From positions 50,040,582 through 50,104,581 of the forward strand of contig QVOM02000025.1 of the NCBI GenBank assembly GCA_003586115.2: a stretch of 64,000 nucleotides of DNA, in the 5' to 3' direction. The notes beneath the pieces were generated by a model. That model was not told the DNA's origin. It saw only the letters and a list, made by a program, of their open reading frames with translations, and ran no database searches. Each line of letters starts with the position of its first letter. The stretch's first letter is position 1. Shown here one piece after another: positions 37,319 to 48,029 of this stretch. A program made the position numbers and the translations under genes. The DNA comes from Salvator merianae (Eukaryota > Chordata > Lepidosauria > Squamata > Teiidae).

Positions 37319-37626
37319 GATTAGAGATGCACCCAAATAAAATTCATTGGTTCAGCTCGCTGAGCTTGGTTCAATCAAGAGACAGGTCAAACAAATTTGA
37401 CCTGATTCAAACTGAACCTCAAACATTTTTTGGTCACTAAAAAAACAAAAAGAAGCCCTATTTCAAGAGCCAGATGGGGTTTGACCCCTTCAATCAAATA
37501 CCCTCCTGCTTCAGATTGAACCAACCCTTCTCAAACAGGGGGTTTGTTAGTCTAATTCAAACTGGGTCAAATTACCGGGTATGTTTTGAACCAAATCCAA
37601 CCTGAACCAAATTAGCAAACCTCTAA
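37319..37626. mobile_element. Probable palindromic DNA element
   Basis: Starts ttagagatgcaccc and ends in agcaaacctctaa, whose complement is ttagaggtttgct, so the ends are similar inverted repeats. Inner blocks also pair: ggttcagctcgc and ggttcaatc on the left against gaaccaaatcc and cctgaacc on the right. Length about 300 bp, non-coding. No target duplication fixed. Confidence 0.5.
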
Positions 37627-38157
37627 AGAAGATAATATAATAACATAGCAGAAATATAACAGAAATAATTCCATTGAATAGAGGCAGAGAAGAGATCAGG
37701 TTGACTCCGCTCACTTGACAAAATGTCTGCCTTACATCCCTTTGCAGCCAATCAAAGCTGTTAACCAGGCTGAGTAAAAATGCTGTTTCAAAATTATTTG
37801 TGCTTGTTGAATAATGAAATAGTTTTTTCCCTCACATTGCTGGGTAATTTGTAGGATCCACGTCCAGCAATGTCAGTGCCCAGCAAAGTGACCTGCAAGG
37901 GCAGAGATCACAATTTTGCATCCTCAACCCTGAGTGCCTCAATCGGGTGCCATATTTCTCAGCAGGCATATCTTGCTGCCAAATGTGGAGACAAGCACCC
38001 AAGACCCCTGATGCAGGCACCAACAGAAACGCATCTATAAGTGATGAACTGACACATTTCAATAGACATACTGTATTATAAATAAATATACTGTACGTAC
38101 CACCTCAAATGTATCTACTATGCAAATTCCAGGCACTGATTTAAAATAAATAAAATT

Positions 38158-38380
38158 AGTACATAAGAACATAAGAAGAGCCCTGCTGGATCTGGTCATG
38201 GGCCATCTAGTCCAGCATCCTGTTTCACACAGTCGCCCACCAATTTCTTCTGGTCATTCTCAAGCACAATATAAAAGCAAAACTTTTGCTTGCTGTTGAC
38301 TCCCTGCAAATGGCCTTTAGATGCATCCTGCCTGTCTTCCCAAGTTAGAGGCAGGTACCTAAGCATCCATTCTAATGCAC
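38158..38380 (-). repeat. CR1-type LINE 3' tail (minus)
   Basis: Plus strand reads acataagaacataagaag, then gccctgctggatctggtc, then catctagtccagcatcctg. This is the reverse complement of a CR1-type 3' end with its short tandem tail, a very common reptile repeat. About 220 bp retained. Confidence 0.8.
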
Positions 38381-38544
38381 ACCAACCACTGTCAAGGATT
38401 TAACTATCATATACTATCATATAACCCAGGGAATCCCAAAAGTGAAAATAAATATTTATTTATATGCATAATAATGTAACTGTAGCTCCCCCAGTAAGAT
38501 AAGAAAAAAGGTCAATAAGCCACAGAAACAAATTAAATTGCATG

Positions 38545-38545
<1 letters not shown>

Positions 38546-38581
<36 letters not shown>
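38546..38581. repeat. (AC)n microsatellite
   Basis: About 18 AC units; the reading frame starting here (Met-Asn-Thr-His repeats) is an artefact of it. Confidence 0.97.
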
Positions 38582-38583
<2 letters not shown>

Positions 38584-38963
38584 ACCATGTATGTGTATAT
38601 GTGCAGTCATAGCATTACTCAAAAGAATCAGCTAACAGCTATATTAAATTTAAAGATCTTCAGTGAACTCACAGGCACAGAAATCTCCTGCTGTGTGTTC
38701 AGAAGATATGAAATGTATGCAATTATATCACAGATTCTGAATATTCTCTTTATTGTGACTTGTTCTTCTCTATATGGTTTATGGTACCTGGTTAGAACAT
38801 ACTTCTTCACCCATGCCTTTGATGTTTAGCTTCCTCTGAGTGTTGGTCTGCCAGGGAGGGAAAGAGGGAGAACGGCTATATTTTAAATACGTTTTAGGTA
38901 TATTTTTATAGTTGTGACCTGTCTCAGGATCTTTGAGTGAAGGACAAGGTGTATTTTTTAAAA

Positions 38964-38996
38964 AATACATACATGCATACATACATGGATTACATA
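38964..38996. repeat. (ATAC)n imperfect microsatellite
   Basis: Imperfect run of ATAC/ATGC units. Confidence 0.85.
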
Positions 38997-38999
38997 CAT

Positions 39000-40195
39000 A
39001 CTATATGAATTTCAGTCCAACTCAAGTCAGTAGATTGAACAGTAAATGCAGCCTAAAATAACTATGCAAATTTGCCTAACTAGACATAGACAATCTAACT
39101 TTTCCTCCCATTTTTTCCCTATCCAGGAATAGTGTTACCTTGGAGGAACCCTGAGAAAAAGCATAATTTTTTTTTTTTTTTTGCTTTCTCTTATGTCAAA
39201 CTTTCCCTTCATTTCCAATTACTCTGCCACTATACGAAGAAGGCTACAAACATAGCAGCCTTCTTGACATGTTTCAGGAAAAGATCTAACTTCATAACAC
39301 TCTTCTCACCATACTACTTTATTGCTTGTTAAAATCTTCTGAGGTTTTACAAGATTTCTGTCATGAAGTCTGTAACCTTGAGATCTGTTTTTTTTAAAGG
39401 TAAACTGTGTGTGGGACCTTCAATTTTAAGGAATTATAAACTGCTAGAATGAACAATCTTCTGTATCTGAGCAATGCTAAAGAGATTATTATAGTGGGGC
39501 AAATTAAACACCTCACAACTTTATGGAAAATAAAGCAGCCTTGCCAACCTTTGCATCAATGTCAACTGGACTTCCAAAAAGTGCTTATGCTCTGTGATTC
39601 TTGAAGAGAAACCAGTTCAATCATTAAAGAATTAAGCTAAGAACATGTATGATTCCCTTATTTTATGAATATAACACAATCAATACTGATGAATTTATCA
39701 TTCTTGTATATACTTTTGATTTGTAGTATGTCTATTGGTACCACTGCAAAGATCTTACTTGAATTAACCTTTTCTATTCTTATTATACACTGCCTTTATA
39801 TAAGACAAGAGTATAAGTTTAATAAATAAATACAGGAAATTTCAGCAGTTCTAAGACGTAGGTCATTAAACTGAAATGAACCCTGTAGATATTTTTGATT
39901 GAATAATTTTGTTGTTTCTCACATCCAACCATTCTCTTCTAAAATGCTTAGTTGCTTAGAACTGATTATGGCATGGAACTCATATAGCAGCAAAGGTGAG
40001 ACAAAGCACAATTGGAAGTATGGTTTTGATTTTGATAAGAGCAGTGAACTAGGAATATTGGGTTAGGGAAAAAGCTCTCCCAGTCATCTTCTGAAAGCAG
40101 GACCTTTTAGGCTATTGGCTTTAAAAATGGACAATTAACTGGGATAGACTATGTAAAAATGAGACAGAGAAAAGATCAAGTGAAAACAAATGGAG
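39000..40195. other. No feature recognised
   Basis: AT-rich sequence with a long T run (about 39,168-39,182). A TAAATAAATA-type tail at about 39,820-39,832 may mark the end of an old retroposon. Confidence 0.35.
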
Positions 40196-40199
40196 TTCC

Positions 40200-40960
40200 C
40201 AATATATATATAATTATTTCTTTATTAAAAACACAAGAAAAGGAGTGACAGAGCAAAACAACAAAATGTGGCTTGAATAAAGAGAAAAGGGGGGGGGAGT
40301 TTTAAACTGATTAGGGAGATCCTGCTAGTATTCTGTGGCTACGTTTCAGAAGTAAAAGAGGAGAAAAACAAAAGCATAAGAACTCCAGCACAACCCAATC
40401 TTTAAAGTACTGTACTTATCTGTTTTCCCTTCCCAAAGACGTATATATTTACCTATCCTTGGGTCCAATGGGCTGAAGTGAAGAGAAAGGAATGAACGGG
40501 TGGGGGGGGGGGAAAGGAAAGGAAAGCATCCAGCAGATCCAGAAAGAAAGAGAAGAGAGCAAGAGAGGGCAAGAGGCCAGATTTATAATAGTTGTCTGGG
40601 GTTGCCAAAATCAGCCAACTAAGTAGTCACATTTGGCTTTTTTAAGGATTTTTCTGTCACTAGGGTAATTAGTTTGGCAATCGCTGGCAAGGCTGGTCTG
40701 GGCTAGACAGGGAGAGAGAAACATCAAAGTTGGTTACCTGGACTTGGTGAAAACGATGCTGAAAATCAGTAGGAGGGACCCAGATACAATGGAAGCCAGC
40801 CAGTCACATGGATTTCTGTACTATGGAGACTAAGGCTGGGAGAGATCAGGGGCAGTGCTTGTCACTTGCTCAGGATAACTCTAGGTCAGGAATCCAGCAA
40901 ATGAGTCATTCATGTAAGACAATGGCTAGCCCATAAGAGACAAAAAGGGTTCCTGATAGG
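40200..40960 (-). repeat. Possible LTR-like sequence (minus)
   Basis: On the minus strand, an AATAAAG signal near 40,222 follows purine/pyrimidine-rich sequence and a TATA-like ttataaat near 40,580. It also contains a G run near 40,502-40,511. Borders and target duplication not found. Confidence 0.25.
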
Positions 40961-41094
40961 CAAACAAGGCAGGTAAGCAAGACGTTTACCTACTATTTTC
41001 TGTTAAACGTTGCAGTTTGCCAATATTTTGTAATGACAAAAATGCTGTATTTTAGATATCTTTGGTATTTTTACCAGAGTGTACCAGTTTTTAT

Positions 41095-41537
41095 ATAGAG
41101 AGAGGGGTCTTCACACCTGTCAGCGCTGGAACACTTCTGCAAGATTACCAGTGCTGGACGCAGTGTGAATGGGAGTGCATTAGTTTGGTAGCTGTGCTCA
41201 AACCCAGAGGGTCTGTGCTCGAACCCAGAGGGTCTGTGCTCGAACCTGTATCTGAAAAGGCCACCAGGGTCCTGCCCCAGGGTTCTGTCCAGCCCTGCTG
41301 GCCCCGCCCCACCACCATTTTGAACCCAGAAATGGTGCGAATGCACCTCCCCTGATCCTCATCAGATCGCACAGGTCAGGTTGGAGATTACAATGTAGTT
41401 GATCACAGCTGGTTGGATTCAGGTAAGCATCAGGTGGGCTTGGGTAGCTTTCGGGTTAGCTGGGGTTATTCGCAAGTGCAGATCCTGCATTCTAGCTAGC
41501 TCCTGAAATGTACTACTCACTAAGTGCAAACAGACCC
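41095..41537. mobile_element. DNA transposon, copy of the 45.5-kb family
   Basis: Aligns along its length with 45,600-46,050. Shared blocks include gatcagtgctgga/accagtgctggac, accaccattttgaac followed by agaaatggtgc, and cacagctggttggattcagg. It ends in ctaagtgcaaacagaccc, a decayed version of the TIR. The left end is eroded. A 21-bp segment (tgtgctcgaacccagagggtc type) is tandemly duplicated at about 41,193-41,234 here but single in the other copy. The 75-97-codon frames over it are non-coding transposon sequence. Confidence 0.75.
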
Positions 41538-42009
41538 AAGGCCACTGCTGTTCCATTTCCTGTACTTTCAACATTTCATAATATCTAATGCTTTATGTGT
41601 CCACCCTGACAAAAAGTTGCTTATGCCTTATGTAGCAAAGTGTGCATAAATTCATATTTAATAAGGTTGTTTCATAACAATTTCTCCAAAACACACTTCA
41701 GAGAGATCAAAGTAAGGCTTCCAACTAAGCCTTAAAATGCCCATGCCATACTATTATTTCTGATCCATAGAATCCCAATATTGTTTTTTTCCTCCTAAGT
41801 TTGAACTGTTGTCTCCTCAGGCATGTACATATACTATTGTTCCTTTTTTCATCATGGGTGTGAACAAACAGTGTTTTCATTTGTCCCTTTACAAAAAAAT
41901 CACCAATCCCTAGATTACAAAAAAATGTCTTCCAAACAGTTATCCACATATACAACTGAGAACCTACTTTGCCACACTGCAACCTTTATCCATGTCCATG
42001 TCAGGCAAC

Positions 42010-42345
42010 TCCTACCCTAAGTGTGAATGTCAGCTGCTTGCCATGACAGCGGTTGCAGAAACATTCAGCTGCTGCCATGGCAACTGGGGACCTGGCACAT
42101 GACTGTGCAGCTGCCTCCATGCTATAGCCTGCAGCATCTGCACCTGGAAGTAGGTGCAAATGCTGCATAACAGGAGCAGTACAGCTCCTCTTAGTACAGC
42201 TGTGGACAAAATTTAGTTGTCCAGAGCTAGTAGCCTCCAGCACCATTTGTAGATGTTTCCGAATGCCAGGGTCTCCACAGAGTGTGGATGCATTGTCCTA
42301 GTTAGCATCCAGACACTCACAGGCCCTAAACTTCAGATTTTTATG
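42010..42345. repeat. Diverged relative of the TGTTCACACTT transposons
   Basis: Contains taagtgtgaatgtcagctg at its left and a gcatctgcacctggaagtag then gtgcaaatgctgc block that resembles gcattttcacatggaagtgg followed by gtgtgaatacac at about 63,000. The right end reads cactcacaggccct. Old, imprecise boundaries. Confidence 0.45.
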
Positions 42346-42359
42346 CTACATCTAGGGAA

Positions 42360-42382
42360 AAAAGAAGAAGAAAGAAGAAGAA
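42360..42382. repeat. (GAA)n imperfect microsatellite
   Basis: Short run of AAG/GAA units. Confidence 0.8.
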
Positions 42383-42439
42383 TCCAATGGCTGGACATAC
42401 ATATACATCAGAAAGTATGTGTCCCCCCCCCCCCAAATT

Positions 42440-43685
42440 ACATGCTGTTCCCAAAGCACCTAAACAAATTTTAAGAAGTTTTTTGGAATGCTGTATCCCA
42501 TTACAAACATAGAACACTTATTCTGGCCCTTTGCATCGATGGGATAGGGTGGATGATAAACCAATGTATATAAAAAACTGTTAGTTACCACTCCTGAACT
42601 AAGTTACCATCCCAAACCCTGAAACAATGTGGAACCATTATTGAGTTCATGATTTCAGATTGTGCAGCATGGTTTTGCTTTTGGCATTCAATCATGAAAT
42701 GTCAGTGTATGTCTATAACTAATTTAAAGGCTAGGACACCTGTTCTGACGTTTCTCCAAAAGTGAAATGTTTGTCATGTCAAACTGATAGCATCAATGTT
42801 GGTGGAAATGATGCTTTCAGGCTTGTCTTTCTGTATCTATGCCTAAATTCTGAGTTTGCTGGATGCTAAACAGTGTACATTTTGCCAGTCTGAAAGCTGC
42901 CTACTGCCTGGAAAGTTTGATTCTTAATCATCTCCAAGTGTTTGAATCCCAGCAAGCTTAAAATACAGCTAACCCACTAAAGCCCATACCATGGAGGCAC
43001 ACTAATGAATGTAAACTGAGGAGCTGGTGCTTTGAGGCTTAGTTTCATTTCTTTGACTGCATTATTCAACACATAGTAACTATGAAGAGATTTTCTAACA
43101 AGATAGTTGTCATAGAGTATGATGTAAGGAAGCAGGCAACACAGAAGATTTGCCTGAAGATAGCTGTTTCTTCCCAATGTAAGTACTCTCAGGACGTTGC
43201 CTAGGGACATATCATAATAGCCGATACCCTGAGATGATGAAGCTAATTCTGTTTCAGAATAAGATGTAACTACAGCAGCAAATGTTTCTGAACAATTGAC
43301 TATGTTAGTCATATATATGTTTCCTTCCCCATTCTTTTGGCCTACAAATAGACTCTTCATTCCTATCCGTGTTCGCTTCTTGTTCTGTGCTCACCTTACT
43401 GAGACCCAGAAATGATATGAATAGAAACTAGAGGAGTACATGTGTCAAGTATTTGTTTTCTAACATAGTTTCTGCGATCACTAACATGAAAATGTATGTC
43501 ATTATTAGCTAAAGATAGGACATCTAGGATTTTGCTTTGTTTTGTTTTCATAAAAGTCAACAGCTTCCTGTTGTCCTTACCCACTACAAATGAGGAAGTA
43601 GGGTGGGATGACAAACAAAGATAGCAAACTGTGGACCATTTCCAGACGGTATCAGATCATCATAATCAAATTAAGTATATGCAAG
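42440..43685. other. No feature recognised
   Basis: AT-rich sequence with one 127-codon minus-strand frame (42,977-43,360) that has no recognisable family. Confidence 0.35.
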
Positions 43686-43690
43686 AGGAA

Positions 43691-43842
43691 GGCCCTTTCT
43701 GCACTCTGGAGTATACATTGGAATACGGGCCTGCCATCTACTGTGCATCTTAGTGCAAACTATGCCTGGATCTGCCCAGGAGTGGTAATTTAACCCATAT
43801 TCTGAGATATAATCTGGAATAAGAACCAGTGCAGAAAAAGTC
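43691..43842. mobile_element. 180-bp MITE family, deleted copy 2
   Basis: Begins ggccctttctgcact and ends agtgcagaaaaagtc, with the family interior (gggcctgccatct, agatataatctggaataag). At 152 bp it has an internal deletion. Flanks GAA (43,688-43,690) and AAA (43,843-43,845) are consistent with a mutated 3-bp target duplication. Confidence 0.85.
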
Positions 43843-43849
43843 AAAGGCT

Positions 43850-45140
43850 CTAGACCACTCTATATAAAATCCACCGTACTGTTTGAACAGTAGATGTTGT
43901 TGTGGTAGCCCTATGACCTCTGCCTTGAAGTCTGGAAATCAATTGTTTCTAAAAGATCTTCTTGGTACATTGTCTGTGCTGCTAGGGTTGATAAGAGATT
44001 TGAAATTATACTAAAAAAAAAAAAAAGAAAGAAAGAAATGAAAAAAGAAAGCTTTCAGTGAGAACCAAGAGTGTGGGGATAAAGGCTCTTACAGTTCCCT
44101 GCCTCTATGGACATACACCATTTGCCAGGCAAACAACTGTTTGACACACCCCTAGTGTTATCCTCATTCAGAAACAATAATGAGAAGAAATTCCACAACC
44201 AGGAATTTAAATTTACTATACATTTATGAGTTATTCAGAAGTACATATATAAAAATCACATTCAAAATCTGAGAAATATGTCTTTCCACATACTTTTAAG
44301 CAATGTTCTAAAGTTACAGTTATCAAAAATAGAAACTCTACAACCATCTTTCCCTTTTCTATCTCTCATTCTTGGATGCTTAGTTTGAAAGAAGGGCAAA
44401 CATATTACCAGTATGGCATCAGTCTCTCATCTTTTAACTTCTCAAATACAATGCATCCCTGTCTAATGCAGGATCTCAGAGCATACATTTGCCAAATGCT
44501 ATTGACAAATTGAAACATGTTTCCATGATTGGCAAATACACATTTTTCTGCCAAAGGCAGAGCTTACATAAGAGGTCTGCAGCATGCTGAGACCTTCTTC
44601 CTGCTTCAGCAGCCATTTTCCCACTCCCCTTGGCATGGCTGTGTTACTTGAAAGATTTCTGATTGTAGATTGTCTCTCTCGGTGAGTTTAGACTGGGATT
44701 TGAGTGTTTTTGTGTGCTTTTAAAAGCTTTTGAACATGTGTTGTATTGTGTCTCTGCTGTGGTCGGTGATTGAGACTGTACTTGCACTTTTTTTTTTTTT
44801 TAAAGCAGTATCTCAAAAGTGACTTAAAGGTGGTAGCATGTGAATGCTAGTGTCCTACCTCACCTCTAATGTACATTAAAGATAATTTGTAATACTTTCG
44901 TGGACGCTACCACTTATAAGCTGCTTTTGAGATACTTTTCCTTGTCTTACAGTATGTAGATAAGGCCATAGCAATTGAATTACTAAGCAAATGTAGAATG
45001 CTACATTTTGGTGTGCTTTTTGATGTGCAGGAGAGGCATGTGTTAGCATGGGTGGGCTAGTATGCCTATTTATGCACAATTGTTTTACAGTGTACATTTT
45101 TTTTTTTTACCATACACAACTTTTTTGCTGCCTGTAATCT
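43850..45140. other. No gene recognised
   Basis: Contains an A-rich run at about 44,013-44,040 and T runs near 44,790 and 45,100. No repeat or coding assignment. Confidence 0.4.
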
Positions 45141-45533
45141 TGTTGTTTTGTTTTGTTTTTTGACACAGATGCTATTTTGGGAGACTGGAAAAAATGGTCC
45201 CAAGGATGTTGTCAGCAAGGCAATGGTTCCCACAGAGGCAAAGGTGAAAAGAGGAGGACGATATCAAAGTGTTAGACCAACCCAAAGAAGGCAAAGAGTT
45301 CAGTGCCATGGGAAACATCTCTGTTATCAGGAAGCCCACTACCTAGACCAAGAAGAAGGAGGAGGAGGAATTTGTGCAAACATAGCCAAAGGTGCTACTG
45401 CTTGCACTGTGCAATTTTTCAGGACCAGAGAACTGTTGATGGGGAGAATGGAGAAGGCTCTGAACTACTGGATGGAGGGCAAGACCCAGAATAAGAGGTC
45501 CTTGACTACCTAGAAGATATAAAATAAGACCAA

Positions 45534-46050
45534 GAGCCTGTTCACACTTACGACAGTTTAACAGTCTAATTAGCACGGTTCGGGCTCATAGGGTTTGGGT
45601 ACGGAGAGCGGTCTTTGCATCTGTCAGTGCTGAAACACTCCACAAACTGATCAGTGCTGGATGCAGTGCGAATGGGACCGTACTAGTTCAGTAGCTGTAT
45701 TCAAACCCAGAGGGTCTGTGTTCGAACCTGTGTCTGAAAAACCAACACAGTCGGGACCCCAAGGTCTGAACTGGAGTGCGAACCATCAGACTGCACCTGC
45801 GCAGCCCCAACAGCTCTGCCCCACCACCATTTTGAACTCAGAAATGGTGCAAACACACCTTCCCTGATCCTCATCTGATTGTGCAGGTCGGGTTGGAGAA
45901 TACAATTTAGTTGACCACAGCTGGTTGGATTCAGGTAAGCATCAGGTGGACTTTGGTAGATTTCAGGTCAGCTGGGACTGTTCGCAAGTGTGGATCCTGC
46001 ATTCTAGCATGCATCCTGAAACGGACCAGTCGTTAAGTGTGAAAAGGCCC
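45534..46050. mobile_element. DNA transposon with TGTTCACACTTA ends (non-autonomous, 517 bp)
   Basis: The left end reads gagcctgttcacacttacga. The right end tcgttaagtgtgaaaaggcc is its inverted repeat, allowing a one-base gap. The interior is non-coding and matches the 41.1-kb copy. The terminal motif (c)TGTTCACACTT is shared with the elements at 20.45 and 62.76 kb, so these may be related families moved by one transposase. The target duplication is not clear (flanks accaa and caagt). Confidence 0.7.
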
Positions 46051-46685
46051 CAAGTGTATGTCTGAATGACTTGTTCAGAGTTCAGGAAAGGGAGACCAAG
46101 GCAGCTTACAGGCTAACAGTAGCTAATTTTAAAAAACTGAAGAAAACCTGTTGCCCTCCATAAAGTTAAGGTGGTAGGGGAGCCTGACTCTAAAGGTCAG
46201 ATGCTGGGAATTGCAAGTAAAGCATGCTAGTTGCACTCATCTCTTTGTTGTGGACTTCATAAGTGGTTGGCTTCTATTGCTACAAGAAGACACTGGATTA
46301 GATAGTTCACGTTGCTAATCTGACATAGCAGAAATTTTATTTTTATGTTATGTTCTAAGAGTATGTGGTGTGATAAGACCTGTTTGTGAAGCGATACAGA
46401 CAGTGCAAGTATGGAGACTGTATGTCTGGTCCCTTACACTACTTATATTTGAGGGGCAGGTCCACATTTATCAGTTTGGAATTGTCCCCTCAGACAATTT
46501 CAGGCTGGTGAAGAACAGGAATGGCTAGGGCCATTTGCAGCTAGAGGGATAAAACAGGCCTGGTCCCACACAGCTGCTCTAGGAATGCAAAGAGCAGGTA
46601 TCCCTGGTCTGTTCCTGATGGGACATCTTAATGCTGGACATGCCACTCACCCATCACCATGATGGGCAGCTTTTATGCTGTCCAC

Positions 46686-46886
46686 CAGCGGCGGCCCGCC
46701 CCTTTAAATGCGGGTGTTCACTCCCGCCCCATTGCCGTTCACAGGGCCACCGAGCCTCCGTAGTGATGCAACGGGTCGCCTAGCAGGTCGCAGCCACCCG
46801 CTGCGTCACTACAGAGGCTCGGTGGCCCCGTGAACGGCGATGGGGCGGGAGCAAACACCCGCATTTAAAGGGACAGGCTGCCACTG
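46686..46886. mobile_element. Palindromic hAT-type MITE, young copy with perfect 8-bp target duplication
   Basis: A 201-bp nearly complete palindrome. It begins CAGCGGCGGCCCGCCCC and ends in CTGCCACTG; both arms contain ttaaatgcgggtgtt or its complement and the ctccgtagtgatgcaa/ctgcgtcactacagag blocks. It is flanked by CTGTCCAC on both sides (46,678-46,685 and 46,887-46,894). A CAG-starting TIR with an 8-bp duplication is the hAT superfamily signature. It is CpG-rich, suggesting recent insertion. Non-coding. Confidence 0.9.
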
Positions 46887-47297
46887 CTGTCCACACCAGG
46901 AACATTCTGAACAGGGCTCAGGCAACTCTAAAGCAACTATGGTCACATCCAGGTACAGACTCAGAATTCCAGCAGATGGTGTGAGACATTCCAGAAGGTA
47001 AGTACAAACAAGTCCTAAGTCTAAACTGCAGCTGTGGTTCAAGTTTGACTATGGTGCTGTGATCCGAGTTGCTCTCTTGAAATGTTAGAAGTTGGAAATT
47101 GCTTATCTGGAAGCAAATCTTTTATTTCAGTCCCAATTAATGCATTTGATCCCTTCTGAATCTGAACTTAGGATATATGGTACAGAACTTGGCACCATCC
47201 TTTATTTTCCATATAATCTTACCTCAGACATTAGAACCAAAAAAATAAAAAAATAAAAAATGTACACTTGGTATACACCTCTAATGATCAGTTAAAG

Positions 47298-47597
47298 CTA
47301 GGAGGCATGGTGGTGCAGAAGGCTAAGGCACTGATCTTTCAATAGGAGGATCGGAGTTCAAGGCCCCTGTCTGCTGTGTAGAGAGGATGAGTGCCCTCTA
47401 CTGGCCTCTAGCTCCAGCCAACCTAGCTGTTCGAAAGCAAGTAATTGCAAGTAGATAAATAGGGAGCATCACATTGAGTGGTGCAGAAGATAGATAGATG
47501 TAAGCCTTCGGGCGAAAAATAACCTTGTAAGCTACTTTGAGTCAGCTTTGGCAGAGAAAAGTCGGGTATAAAAACCAAGTTCTTCTTCTTCTTCTTT
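47298..47597 (+). repeat. tRNA-derived SINE
   Basis: The 5' part has the spacing of a tRNA-like RNA polymerase III promoter: an A-box-like tggtgcagaaggctaag at about 47,310 and a B-box-like ggagttcaagg at about 47,353. A tRNA-unrelated body follows, ending in the gtaagctactttgagtc and gtcgggtataaaaacc blocks that resemble squamate SINE/LINE tails. The end is a (TTC)n tail at 47,579-47,597. A family name is not assigned. Confidence 0.7.
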
Positions 47598-47926
47598 CTG
47601 TAAGACTGCCTACAGATGTTGCCCCCAGATCCTACTATTTAGCAATATTTTGGAGTACAGCTCCGGAATTATCACTTCTTAAATCAGTGTGGGACAAGCA
47701 TGGGCATTTATCTCATCTGGTGCAAAATACCTGGAAGTGCACAATCGCTGCCACATGTGCATGTGCAGCCACCATTTTCAGGTCCTGGGTTGTATGGTGG
47801 CCATTTTTAAGATGGCAGCTCATAGCAGCATTTTTCAGACAGGTTAGTCAATATTGCTATAGCAGAAAAACATGAGTTGAGAGTTCCTTTTCCCACTATA
47901 ACAATAATACAGAATATAACTTCTAT

Positions 47927-47988
47927 ATCCTGGGGCTACTTTGGGATTGCCACAGACATGTCTGGCAATCCCAACATAGCCCCAGGAT
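47927..47988. repeat. Hairpin, same family as 31.2 kb
   Basis: The segment atcctggggctac is followed by tgggattgccaca, a short loop, then tctggcaatccca and tagccccaggat. The stem is therefore longer than at 31.2 kb. The shared stem core links the two loci. Confidence 0.75.
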
Positions 47989-48029
47989 CCTCCTGGGTTT
48001 TACAACCTCTCTGGATGTAATCTAAGTGC

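Noticed and set aside
34374..38581. Tandem arrays considered as a CRISPR-like structure
   Set aside because: They are simple 2-4-bp microsatellites without spacers, in a vertebrate genome context.
41062..41372. Frames of 75-97 codons at 41 kb
   Set aside because: They lie within the DNA transposon shared with 45.5 kb, and the internal protein repeat comes from the 21-bp duplication.
47298..47375. Functional tRNA gene
   Set aside because: Box-like promoter elements exist but the sequence does not fold into a cloverleaf by eye and continues into a SINE body with a TTC tail.
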